DNA from: Pseudomonas maioricensis
GTDB taxonomy: Bacteria > Pseudomonadota > Gammaproteobacteria > Pseudomonadales > Pseudomonadaceae
DNA: 51,596 nt
Assembly: GCF_022790535.1 (NCBI RefSeq)
Contig: NZ_LOHG01000026.1
Location: 1 to 51,596 of the forward strand
Direction: 5' to 3'
The notes under the pieces were generated by a model, which searched no databases, was not told the origin of the DNA, and saw only the letters and a program-made list of their open reading frames with translations. How positions within the stretch are numbered: position 1 is the stretch's first letter; the number at the start of each line of letters is the position of its first letter. This document shows positions 9,173-17,019 of the stretch, piece after piece. The position numbers and the translations under genes were made by a program.

Positions 9173-9188
9173 ATATGCAAATGCATAT
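9173..9188. promoter_or_regulatory. Palindrome in PrpD / permease divergent promoter region
   Basis: ATATGC-AAAT-GCATAT is a perfect 6-bp-arm palindrome in the gap between the divergent genes starting at 9094 and 9296. It is a plausible repressor operator. It shares the core ATGC-N4-GCAT with the palindrome at 37821. Confidence 0.4.
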
Positions 9189-9295
9189 CGGGTATTTATG
9201 GCTATTTGTGTCCAGCCATTAACATGCGCGGCCTTCCCCTGGGGAAGAGGTGGCTGTGCGGGCTCGGAGGGGATCACCCCAGGAGAGAAACACGA

Positions 9296-9958
9296 GTGTA
9301 TACCTGGAATTTTTCAGCGATATTGCCCTATAGCGGCTTGCTCTTCGAAGGGTTGCTGGGCACGTTGCGCATCGCCCTGGTATCCCTGTTTTTCGGCGTC
9401 CTGCTGGGGGCCTTGATGGCGGTGTTGCGGATGTCATCGCGGGCGCTGCTGCGTTATCCGGCGATGGCCTTTATCGGCTTCTACCGCAACACTCCGGCCA
9501 TCGTGCACTTCTTCTGGTTTTTCTATGCGTTGCCAGTGCTGGCCCCGGTCAGCCTGTCGCCGTTTACGGCTGCCGTACTGGCGCTGTCGATCCAGTCCAG
9601 CGCCTTTTACGCCGAAGTGTTGCGCGGCGGCATTGCGTCCATGGAACGTGGCCAGTGGGAGGGCGCCAAGGCATTGGGTATGACTCAGGCCCGGGTGCTG
9701 CGCAGAATCATCCTGCCGCAAGCACTGCGCCGCATGCTCGCACCCTTTCTGGAGCGCAGTTTCGAACTGGTCAAAACCACCGCCCTGGCATCGTCGCTGG
9801 CGTATGCCGAACTCCTGTATCAGGCGATGCAGATCAATACGCAGACGTTCAGACCTCTGGAGGTCTACAGCGTGATCGCGGTGATGTACTTCACCGTGTT
9901 GTTTGCTGCCAGCCTGGCCAGCCAGCGTCTCGAACGACACCTGGCAAGGAGCGCTTGA
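9296..9958 (+). CDS. Amino acid ABC transporter permease (first subunit)
   Basis: The 220-residue inner-membrane protein belongs to the HisM/GlnP family with about five membrane spans. The cytoplasmic EAA loop that docks the ATPase is clear (ERGQWEGAKALGMTQARVLRRIILPQ written in the usual pattern, around residues 115-140). I start it at the GTG at 9296, which has AGGAGAG eight bases upstream; the open frame extends 30 codons further without a site. One base separates its stop from the ATG of the next permease (TGAGATG), implying coupled translation and a heterodimeric channel. Confidence 0.88.
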   Translation: MYTWNFSAILPYSGLLFEGLLGTLRIALVSLFFGVLLGALMAVLRMSSRALLRYPAMAFIGFYRNTPAIVHFFWFFYALPVLAPVSLSPFTAAVLALSIQSSAFYAEVLRGGIASMERGQWEGAKALGMTQARVLRRIILPQALRRMLAPFLERSFELVKTTALASSLAYAELLYQAMQINTQTFRPLEVYSVIAVMYFTVLFAASLASQRLERHLARSA

Positions 9959-9959
9959 G

Positions 9960-10622
9960 ATGGATTACAACTGGGATTTCCAGATCGTCATCGACAACCT
10001 CCCTGTGCTGCTGCGTGGCCTGAAAGTCACCCTGCAATTATTTGTGATCGCCGCACTGGTGGGTGTGCCTGTCGGGCTTGTGTTGGGCGTCGCGCGTTTA
10101 TCGCCGAAGCGGCGCATTACCTTGCCCGCCATTACCTTCATCGAGGTGTTCCGTAATACGCCGGTGTTGATCCAGTTGATCTGGATCTACTACGCCTTTC
10201 CAGTGCTGCTGGGCGTGCGCTTCACACCATTCTTTGCCGCAGCGCTGGCGTTGAGTCTGTATACCGCGGCCTACTGCGCCGAGATTTTTCGTGCGGGCCT
10301 GCAATCTGTGGTGCGCGGTCAGTGGGAGGGCGCCAAGGCCCTGGGCATGAGCCGTGCGCGGGCCTTGCGGCGGATTATCCTGCCGCAAGCCTGCCAGCGG
10401 ATGCTGCCCGCGCTGACCAATCGTATGATCGAGCTGGTCAAAGTGACGTCGCTGGCCTCGACCCTCGCGGTGACCGAGGTGATGTATCAGGGGCGTTTGC
10501 TCAGCTCCAGCTACTATCGCCCGCTGGAAATTCTGACCGTGGTTGCGCTGCTGTATTTCTGCCTGATCTGGCCGTTCAGCTTCCTCGCTGCGCGCCTTGA
10601 GCGCCGTCTCGCGCTTCGCTGA
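9960..10622 (+). CDS. Amino acid ABC transporter permease (second subunit)
   Basis: This 220-residue HisM/GlnP-type permease is similar to the preceding gene, with the same EAA loop (RGQWEGAKALGMSRARALRR). The two subunits probably arose by duplication and form the transmembrane heterodimer. The ATG at 9960 follows the upstream stop by one base; an upstream in-frame ATG at 9903 lies inside the previous gene and is not needed. The ATPase gene follows after 16 bp. Confidence 0.88.
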   Translation: MDYNWDFQIVIDNLPVLLRGLKVTLQLFVIAALVGVPVGLVLGVARLSPKRRITLPAITFIEVFRNTPVLIQLIWIYYAFPVLLGVRFTPFFAAALALSLYTAAYCAEIFRAGLQSVVRGQWEGAKALGMSRARALRRIILPQACQRMLPALTNRMIELVKVTSLASTLAVTEVMYQGRLLSSSYYRPLEILTVVALLYFCLIWPFSFLAARLERRLALR

Positions 10623-10638
10623 TTTGTTGAGAATTGTC

Positions 10639-11409
10639 ATGACCGAACAACCGTTGTTCCGTATTCGTCAGTTGCATAAAAACTTCGATCAGCCGGTGCT
10701 CAAGGGCATCGACCTGGATGTGCGTCGCGGTGAACGCATCGCGATCATTGGTGGCAGCGGTTCAGGCAAGAGCACTTTGCTGCGCTGCCTGAACTTCATG
10801 GAAATGCCCACCCGCGGCGAGATCGAACTCAATGGCGTGCTGCTCGGCGAGGAGCGTGGCGGCGAACGAACCTATCAGGAGCGGCAGTTGCGCGAAGTGC
10901 GTGAGCGGGTTGGCATGGTCTTCCAGCAGTTCAACCTGTTCCCGCACATGAGCGTGCTTGAGAACGTCATGGAAGGCTTGATCTCGGTGAAAAAAATCTC
11001 CCAGGCCCAGGCGCGTGAACGTGCCTTGGCGCAACTGGAAAAAGTCGGTCTGGCCGATCGCCGCGATACGTATCCGGGGCGCTTGTCGGGCGGTCAGCAG
11101 CAGCGCGTGGCCATTGCCCGCGCCCTGGTCATGGAGCCTGAGGTCTTGCTGTTCGACGAGCCGACGTCTTCGCTGGACCCAGAGCTGGTCGGCGAAGTGC
11201 TGCGGGTCATTCGCCAACTGGCTGACGAAGGCCGCACCTTGTTGCTGGTGACCCACGAACTGGGCTTCGCCTATCACTTTGCCGAGCGGGTTCTGTTTCT
11301 CGAAAACGGCGTCATCCACGAGCAGGGCACGCCCGATCAAGTGCTGAAAAACCCGCAGCAACCCCGCACCCAGGAATTCCTCGCCCGCTTCGCCGAGCGT
11401 TCTTTTTAA
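10639..11409 (+). CDS. Amino acid ABC transporter ATP-binding protein
   Basis: The 256-residue cytoplasmic ATPase belongs to the GlnQ/HisP family. The Walker A motif (IGGSGSGKST), Q-loop (VFQQFNLFPH), ABC signature (LSGGQQQRVAIARAL), Walker B (VLLFDEPTSSLDPE) and switch histidine (LVTHELGFA) are all intact. It energises the two permeases encoded upstream. The ATG at 10639 is preferred to an in-frame ATG at 10597 that lies inside the permease gene. The aminotransferase gene begins 14 bp after the stop, so import and metabolism of the substrate are probably co-expressed. Confidence 0.92.
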   Translation: MTEQPLFRIRQLHKNFDQPVLKGIDLDVRRGERIAIIGGSGSGKSTLLRCLNFMEMPTRGEIELNGVLLGEERGGERTYQERQLREVRERVGMVFQQFNLFPHMSVLENVMEGLISVKKISQAQARERALAQLEKVGLADRRDTYPGRLSGGQQQRVAIARALVMEPEVLLFDEPTSSLDPELVGEVLRVIRQLADEGRTLLLVTHELGFAYHFAERVLFLENGVIHEQGTPDQVLKNPQQPRTQEFLARFAERSF

Positions 11410-11423
11410 GACCGGAGACTCCC

Positions 11424-12335
11424 ATGCTTTCAACCACCAGCAGTCAGGCCTATGCAGCCGACCCGCGTAATGCCGACGTCAAGGTCTACCTCAACGGTGA
11501 GTTCGTTCACCGCGATGCCGCCAAGGTGTCGATATTTGACGCGGGTTTCGTCTGCGGTGACGGCGTTTGGGAAGGGTTGCGCCTGGTACAGGGCAGACTT
11601 GTTGCCTTGCAGGCGCATCTGGACCGGCTGTTCGAAGGGGCGCTGAGCATCGATCTGGACATCGGGCTGACGCGTGACGAGGTCGAAAAAGTGCTCTGGG
11701 ATACCCTGGCAATCAACGGCATGACGGACGGCGCGCATTTGCGCCTGATGATTACCCGTGGGCGCAAAAGCACGCCTAATCAGGACCCGCGCTTCATCAT
11801 CGGCAAGGCGACTGTGGTGTGTGTGGCTGAGTACAAGGTCGTTGATCTGGAAGCCAAGGCCCGGGGCATTTCGCTGTTCACCTCGACCTACCGGTGCAGC
11901 ACGCCGGACGTGTTCGATTTGCGGCTTAACTCCCACAGCCGCCTGAATCTTATCCAGGCCTTGCTGCAAGCATTGCATGCCGGTGCGGATGAGGCGTTGA
12001 TGCTCGACAGCCGTGGCTTTGTGGCCAGTTGCAACTCCACCAACTTCTTTATCGTGCGCAAAGGTGAGTTGTGGACGTCATCAGCGCATTGCTGCTTCAA
12101 CGGTATTACCCGCCAGACGCTGGTCAGCCTGGCGCGTGAAAACGGTATCAAAGTTCACGAAGGCGAGTTCACGCTGGCTCAGGTTTACAGCGCTGATGAG
12201 GCGTTCGTCACCGGCACGCTCGCGGGGATTACCCCGGTGAAAGTGGTGGATGGCCGGCCGATTGGTTCGGGCGAACGCACGGTGAGTGAGCGGTTAAATG
12301 CGCTTTATCAGCAGCACATCAGCCAGCCTGTGTAG
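11424..12335 (+). CDS. Class IV (BCAT/DAAT-fold) aminotransferase-like protein lacking the PLP lysine
   Basis: The 303-residue product has the class IV PLP-enzyme fold of branched-chain and D-amino acid aminotransferases: VYLNGEFV, SIFDAGFVCGDGVWEGLR (36-53), DEALMLDSRGFV (188-200), STNFFIV and the phosphate-binding VTGTLAGITPV. The lysine that forms the Schiff base should lie near residues 168-176, but the sequence there is LNSHSRLNLI with Arg at 173, and no lysine occurs between Lys145 and Lys213. The usual Glu of the EGxxxN motif that contacts the PLP ring nitrogen is also missing (FVASCNSTNFF). It could be an inactive relative, a PLP-binding protein or an enzyme with altered chemistry. 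It is the last gene of the ABC operon, with GGAG eight bases before the ATG. Confidence 0.85.
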   Translation: MLSTTSSQAYAADPRNADVKVYLNGEFVHRDAAKVSIFDAGFVCGDGVWEGLRLVQGRLVALQAHLDRLFEGALSIDLDIGLTRDEVEKVLWDTLAINGMTDGAHLRLMITRGRKSTPNQDPRFIIGKATVVCVAEYKVVDLEAKARGISLFTSTYRCSTPDVFDLRLNSHSRLNLIQALLQALHAGADEALMLDSRGFVASCNSTNFFIVRKGELWTSSAHCCFNGITRQTLVSLARENGIKVHEGEFTLAQVYSADEAFVTGTLAGITPVKVVDGRPIGSGERTVSERLNALYQQHISQPV

Positions 12336-12356
12336 CTCTTGGATGGAAACGCTGAC

Positions 12357-12449
12357 CTGTGGGAGCTGGGCTTGCCCGCGATAAGGCTGGACGCGATTCA
12401 CGTTAGATCGCGTCCAGCCTTATCGTGGGCAAGCCCAGCTCCCACACAG
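12357..12449. repeat. REP inverted pair (long perfect hairpin)
   Basis: CTGTGGGAGCTGGGCTTGCC...GATAAGGCTGGACGCGAT is mirrored by ATCGCGTCCAGCCTTATC...GGCAAGCCCAGCTCCCACA, giving one of the most complete REP doublets in the window. It sits between convergent genes and may also serve as a bidirectional 3' stabiliser. Confidence 0.88.
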
Positions 12450-12486
12450 ACTGCACAGGTCTGCATTCCAGGTCATAAGCTGTGCC

Positions 12487-13308
12487 CTAATTACCCACCG
12501 GCTTCACAAACCGCAACGTGAACCGGTCTGACTCGCCAATCGCCGCGTATTTCGCCCGGTCCTGTTCACCCAGTTTGTACGAGGGCGGCAGGGTCCAGAC
12601 GCCCGCTGAATAATCCTTGGTGTCCTTCGGGTTGGCGTTGACTTCGCTCTGCGCTTCCAACCTGAAGCCTGCGTCTTTGGCCAGTTTCACCACGTAATCG
12701 GTGGGCAGGTAGCCGCTGGCTTTGATGCTGCTGACATCGGCACCGGGCTTGGCACGATGATCCACCACGCCCAGCACACCGCCCGGTTTGAGCACCTTGA
12801 AAAACGCCGCGAACATCTGCGGCGCATCATCAGCCAGGACCCAGTTGTGGACGTTGCGGAAGGTCAGTACCCGGTCTGCTGAGTCGGGTTTGCCGAACAC
12901 CGGTGCCTGCGGGTCGAACTCGATGGTTTCGGCTTTGCTGTAACGGGCCGGGTCAGCCTTGAATTTCTGCGTCAGGCCGTCGGCGGCTTTTTTGTAATAG
13001 TCGCCGGAAGAGGGGGCCTGAACCGCTGCGATGTAACGTCCGTGCCCCGCGAGCAAGGGCGCTAGAATTTCGCTGTACCAACCGCCACCAGGCGTAATTT
13101 CGATCACCGTCTGCTGAGCCTGCAAACCGAAGAACTTCAACGTTTCGTGTGGATGGCGATAACGGTCGCGAGCGCTGTTCTCTTTGGCTCGCCATGAGCC
13201 TTCAAGCACTTTCCGGTACTGCGCGTCGGTGATATCCGTTGTCGCAGCCTGGCTGAGGGCCGGTGCGAGAAGTAAGGCGAGTGTCGAAGCCAGAAAGGTG
13301 CGGGTCAT
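12487..13308 (-). CDS. Class I methyltransferase-fold protein with signal peptide
   Basis: The 273-residue protein starts with a clear Sec signal (about 1-21, LALLLAPALSQAA). The rest is a SAM-methyltransferase-like Rossmann domain: motif I is degenerate but recognisable (VIEITPGGGWYSEIL), followed by LTFRNVHNWV and FFKVLKPGGVLGVVDHR. It resembles the family often called predicted methyltransferase (COG4798). SAM is not known to be available in the periplasm, so an exported methyltransferase is odd; it may bind another ligand. AAGGA six bases before the ATG supports the start. The gene stands alone between two REP doublets. Confidence 0.8.
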   Translation of the reverse strand: MTRTFLASTLALLLAPALSQAATTDITDAQYRKVLEGSWRAKENSARDRYRHPHETLKFFGLQAQQTVIEITPGGGWYSEILAPLLAGHGRYIAAVQAPSSGDYYKKAADGLTQKFKADPARYSKAETIEFDPQAPVFGKPDSADRVLTFRNVHNWVLADDAPQMFAAFFKVLKPGGVLGVVDHRAKPGADVSSIKASGYLPTDYVVKLAKDAGFRLEAQSEVNANPKDTKDYSAGVWTLPPSYKLGEQDRAKYAAIGESDRFTLRFVKPVGN

Positions 13309-13356
13309 GATCGTCCTTGTGGGATGTGTACCAACATCGAGCTGTAAACACAGTAC

Positions 13357-13447
13357 CTGTAGGAGTGAGCTTGCTCGCGATTCGGTCTGTCAGTTGATGA
13401 ATATATTGCCTGTGCTGACGCTATCGCGAGCAAGCTCACTCCTACAG
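13357..13447. repeat. REP inverted pair
   Basis: CTGTAGGAGTGAGCTTGCTC with GCGAT at the left is mirrored by ATCGCGAGCAAGCTCACTCC at the right, in the gap between the exported methyltransferase-like gene and the ABC operon. Confidence 0.85.
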
Positions 13448-13509
13448 AAGAGCATTCCAAATCACGTGGTTATATTTTGTTTGATAAGAGCTGCCGAACG
13501 GATTTCAAT

Positions 13510-15150
13510 TCAATACTCCGCTGCCAGCTCCAGCCGTCGCCCCGGTATCGCATCAATCAGTTCACGGGTATACGCCGCTTCCGGCTTGTGGAAAATTTCG
13601 CTGGCAGCGCCTTGTTCGACGGTCTTCCCCTGACGCAACACCAACACCTGATGAGCCACGCTGGCAACCACGGCCAGATCATGGGACACCAGCACGTAGG
13701 CAATGCCCAGCTCGCTTTGCAACTCCACGAGCAGATCCAGAATCTGTGCCTGAACCGAGACATCCAGTGCCGAAACCGGCTCGTCGAGCAACAACAAGTC
13801 CGGTTGCAACGCCAGCGCTCGTGCAATGGCAACCCGCTGCTGTTGCCCACCGGAAAGCTCACGCGGCAAACGATCCAGATACGCTACCGGCAGGTGCACC
13901 CGCTCGATCAGCTTGCGCGCCGCCTGTTCCAGATCCCGGCCTTTGAGCAGGCCGAAAGACACCAGCGGTTCGATGATGCTCTCAAACAGTGTGAAGCGCG
14001 GGTCAAGGGCGGCGAAAGGGTTCTGCTGAACCAGTTGCATACGTCTGCGCAGCGGGCGGAAGTCACGCCAGCCCAGGTGAGTGATGTCCTGATCTTCGAA
14101 CAACACGCGGCCCTGACTTGGTTTTTCCAGACCCAGTGCAATGCGCAACGCAGTGCTTTTACCCGAGCCGGACTCGCCGACGATGGCCAGCGTTTGCCCC
14201 GGATAAACCTTGAAATTCACATCCTCCAAGGCCTGAAAATCGGCATTTTCGCCTTTCACATAAGGCAGGCGGAACGACTTGCCGACGTTCTCCAGCGTGA
14301 GGATCGGTGCCTTGCCGTTCGTGGAGGGCCGCGGTACTGCGGGTGTCTTGCGCTGGCCAAAGGCGGGCGCAGCGGCAAGCAGTGCCTGAGTGTAGGAGTG
14401 GCTCGGATTGATCAGGATCTGCTGGGGCGGACCTTGTTCGACCAGCTCGCCGCTCTTCATCACCAGTACCCGATCCGCGCGATCGGCGGCGACACCCAGA
14501 TCGTGGGTGATGATCAGCAGTGAAATGCCGCGATCTGCCACCAGCCGTTGCAGGTGATCGAGAATCTTGCGTTGGACGGTCACGTCCAGCGCACTGGTGG
14601 GCTCGTCGGCGATGATCAGCCGTGGATTGCCCGCCAGTGCAATGGCAATCAGCACCCGCTGACGCATGCCGCCGGACAGCTCGTGGGGGTATTGCCGGGC
14701 GCGCAGCAGCGGCTTGTCCAGACCCACCTGTTGCAGCAACTCCAGCACATCGGCGTCTACCGCCGGATAACGACGGCCGTGCGCCTGAATCAGCGCCTCG
14801 GCGATTTGCTTGCCGATGCGCAGCGTCGGGTTCAGCCCCACCATGGGGTCCTGTGGCACCAACCCGATCGTGCTGCCGCGAATCTGCCGTTTCTGCCGTT
14901 CGGTGGCGTGGGTCAGGTCGGTGCCGTCGACCCACAGTTGGCCGCCGGTGACCACCGCGTTGTCCGGCAGCAGCCCAAGGATGGCATTGGCCATGGTCGA
15001 TTTGCCGGAGCCGGATTCACCGACAATGGCCAGGGTTTCGCCCTTGGCCACCTGAAACGAAACGCCGCGTACCGCCTGATTGACCTGCCCGCCAAAACGG
15101 TAGGCAACAGCCAGTTGGCGGACGTCGATCAGTGCATCCGTGATGCTCAT
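13510..15150 (-). CDS. Fused two-domain ABC ATPase, oligopeptide/nickel type
   Basis: The 546-residue protein joins two complete ATPase domains like DppD and DppF. Domain 1 (about 1-265) and domain 2 (about 280-546) each have the Walker A motif GESGSGKST, a Q-loop (VPQDPMVGLNP; VQQNPFAALDP), a signature (LSGGMRQRVLIAIAL; LSGGQQQRVAIARAL), a Walker B (LIIADEPTSALD; LLLLDEPVSALD) and a switch histidine. The C-terminal oligopeptide/dipeptide-transporter tails are also present (SHSYTQALLAAAP, AYTRELIDAIPG). It energises the permeases encoded at 15147-17019. Its start overlaps the upstream stop by four bases (ATGA), showing operon membership. It is the last gene of the unit. Confidence 0.9.
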   Translation of the reverse strand: MSITDALIDVRQLAVAYRFGGQVNQAVRGVSFQVAKGETLAIVGESGSGKSTMANAILGLLPDNAVVTGGQLWVDGTDLTHATERQKRQIRGSTIGLVPQDPMVGLNPTLRIGKQIAEALIQAHGRRYPAVDADVLELLQQVGLDKPLLRARQYPHELSGGMRQRVLIAIALAGNPRLIIADEPTSALDVTVQRKILDHLQRLVADRGISLLIITHDLGVAADRADRVLVMKSGELVEQGPPQQILINPSHSYTQALLAAAPAFGQRKTPAVPRPSTNGKAPILTLENVGKSFRLPYVKGENADFQALEDVNFKVYPGQTLAIVGESGSGKSTALRIALGLEKPSQGRVLFEDQDITHLGWRDFRPLRRRMQLVQQNPFAALDPRFTLFESIIEPLVSFGLLKGRDLEQAARKLIERVHLPVAYLDRLPRELSGGQQQRVAIARALALQPDLLLLDEPVSALDVSVQAQILDLLVELQSELGIAYVLVSHDLAVVASVAHQVLVLRQGKTVEQGAASEIFHKPEAAYTRELIDAIPGRRLELAAEY

Positions 15151-16064
15151 CGTTGAGTCTCCTCAAGGGTGCGGGCGATATGGTTAAAGCTGAATACGAC
15201 GGCGACCACGAACAGCCCCGGCAGCAGCGACACCCAGGGTGCGGTCATCAGAAAGTGGCGTCCATTGGCGATCAGCGTGCCCCATTCCGCAGCAGGCGGC
15301 TCCGCACCGAAACCGAGAAAACTCAAACCTGCAGTGGCGAGAATGGCCGCGCCGAAATCCAGCGTCGCCAGCACGGCCACCGGGCCCCAGGCGTTGGGCA
15401 GGATGTGCCGCAGCAACGTCCGGGTCCAACTGGCGCCGCCCAGACGCGCCGCTTCGACGTAGGGCAGGGTTTTGATACGCAGCACTTCGGCCCGCGTCGT
15501 CCGGGCAAAACCGGGAATGATCCCGACGCCCACGGCGATGGCCACCGGGATGGTGCCGAAACCGATGGCGGTGACGATGGCCAGCGCCAGCAACAAGCCG
15601 GGCAGAGCCAGCAGCACATCGATGAAACGCATGATCACGGCGTCAATCCGGCCGCCAGCGAAACCGGAGACGATACCCAGGCTCAAGCCTCCTGCCAGTG
15701 CGATGCCCACTGCTAGCAGAGCGGCCTGCACCGAAAGGCTTGAGCCGTGCACGACCCGGGTATACAAGTCGCGACCCAGTTCGTCCGTGCCGAACCAGTG
15801 CACGGCATTGGGTGCTGTGAGCTTGTCGGTCGGTGAGGTGGCGTAAGGCGCAAAGCTGGTGAGCAGGTTTGGCGCGACAGCGGCGAGCAAGGCAAAAGCG
15901 ATGATAGCAACCGCCAGTAGAAAGCCCGGTCGGCGCAGCAGTGGCTGTGTCGCTTCCAGGGCCCGGCTGAGGCGGCTGCGGCGACGCCATAAGGCCGGCG
16001 GCGCTGGCTGCGATGTGGTGAAACTGCGAGCCAGACGTTCAAGGCGATTATCAAAAATAGTCAT
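15147..16064 (-). CDS. ABC permease, DppC-like
   Basis: The 305-residue inner-membrane permease belongs to the DppC/OppC family. A cytoplasmic N terminus and one span (about 55-75) precede a periplasmic loop containing APNAVHWFGTDELGRDLYTR, a family hallmark, and then the binding-protein-dependent transport domain with the EAA-like loop EVLRIKTLPYVEAARLGG. I start it at the ATG at 16064, four bases after the stop of the DppB-like gene. An in-frame upstream ATG at 16127 would overlap that gene by about 60 bp. It pairs with the next permease. Confidence 0.87.
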   Translation of the reverse strand: MTIFDNRLERLARSFTTSQPAPPALWRRRSRLSRALEATQPLLRRPGFLLAVAIIAFALLAAVAPNLLTSFAPYATSPTDKLTAPNAVHWFGTDELGRDLYTRVVHGSSLSVQAALLAVGIALAGGLSLGIVSGFAGGRIDAVIMRFIDVLLALPGLLLALAIVTAIGFGTIPVAIAVGVGIIPGFARTTRAEVLRIKTLPYVEAARLGGASWTRTLLRHILPNAWGPVAVLATLDFGAAILATAGLSFLGFGAEPPAAEWGTLIANGRHFLMTAPWVSLLPGLFVVAVVFSFNHIARTLEETQR

Positions 16065-16068
16065 GGCG

Positions 16069-17019
16069 TCAGGAGACCTTTGGTGTGTGGGCGATTCGTG
16101 GGTCGAGGGCGGGGTAGAGCAGGTCAACGATCAGATTGATCAGGACAAAGGCCGCCGCCGAAACTGCGACGATTGCCAGCACCACGGGGATGTCCTGGCG
16201 CAGCACGGCTTCTTGCGCAAGCCGACCCACGCCGGAACGTGCAAATATCGTCTCGACCAGCACGGCTCCGGACACCGTATTGCCCACTTGCAGGCCGATC
16301 AGGGTCAGCAACGGCAAGGCTGCGTTCTTGAAAGCATGCCGGGCCTGAACCTGCGCGCGGCTGAGGCCTTTGGCGTAGGCGGTAATAATGTAGGGTTCTT
16401 TCCAGACACCCTGGAAACCTCGTTGCAGGACCTGCGCATACACTGCGGCACTGGGAATGGCCAGGGTGACGGCGGGCAGGATCAGGCTGGAAAAGCCCTG
16501 GTTGCCGGTGGCCGGAAACCAGCCCAGGGTGAAGGCGAACAACTGAATCAGCAGCAGGCCCATCCAGAACACTGGCACCGAAAAGCCCAAAGAGGGCAGT
16601 CGGGCCAGTGCGACCTTCAGCGGTTGCCAACGCACATAAGCGGTGAGGTAAGCCAGACCGATGCCGCCAATCAGTGAAAACACGATGGCCAGGCCAGCCA
16701 GCGCCAGGGTTTGCGGCAGGCGCTCGACGAGCAGCTCCGCGACCGGCCGGTTGAGCGTCAACGAGCTGCCGAAATCACCCTGAACCGCGCCCCACAGCAA
16801 GTGAAAGTACTGCTGGAAAATTCCGCCATCCAGACCGTAATAGGCTTGTGCCTTGGCGATTTCCTCAGGCGACAGCGCGTCGATTTCGACACCCGAGGCG
16901 CTGAGCATGATCGACAGCGTGTCACCCGGCAGTAAATACAGGATGAAGTACGTCACGCTGTACGCGCCCCACAACACCAGCAGCGCCTGAGCGATCCGGC
17001 CGATCACGTAACGGCTCAT
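16069..17019 (-). CDS. ABC permease, DppB-like
   Basis: The 316-residue permease opens with the DppB/OppB signature (IAQALLVLWGAYSVTYFILY, then LLPGD) and has about six spans. The transport domain contains GLSRAQVQARHAFKNAALPL and the C-terminal VETIFARSGVGRL, both typical of the family. Its ATG overlaps the stop of the binding-protein gene by four bases (ATGA). With the DppC-like subunit it forms the channel of an oligopeptide, opine or nickel-type importer. The substrate cannot be assigned. Confidence 0.88.
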   Translation of the reverse strand: MSRYVIGRIAQALLVLWGAYSVTYFILYLLPGDTLSIMLSASGVEIDALSPEEIAKAQAYYGLDGGIFQQYFHLLWGAVQGDFGSSLTLNRPVAELLVERLPQTLALAGLAIVFSLIGGIGLAYLTAYVRWQPLKVALARLPSLGFSVPVFWMGLLLIQLFAFTLGWFPATGNQGFSSLILPAVTLAIPSAAVYAQVLQRGFQGVWKEPYIITAYAKGLSRAQVQARHAFKNAALPLLTLIGLQVGNTVSGAVLVETIFARSGVGRLAQEAVLRQDIPVVLAIVAVSAAAFVLINLIVDLLYPALDPRIAHTPKVS

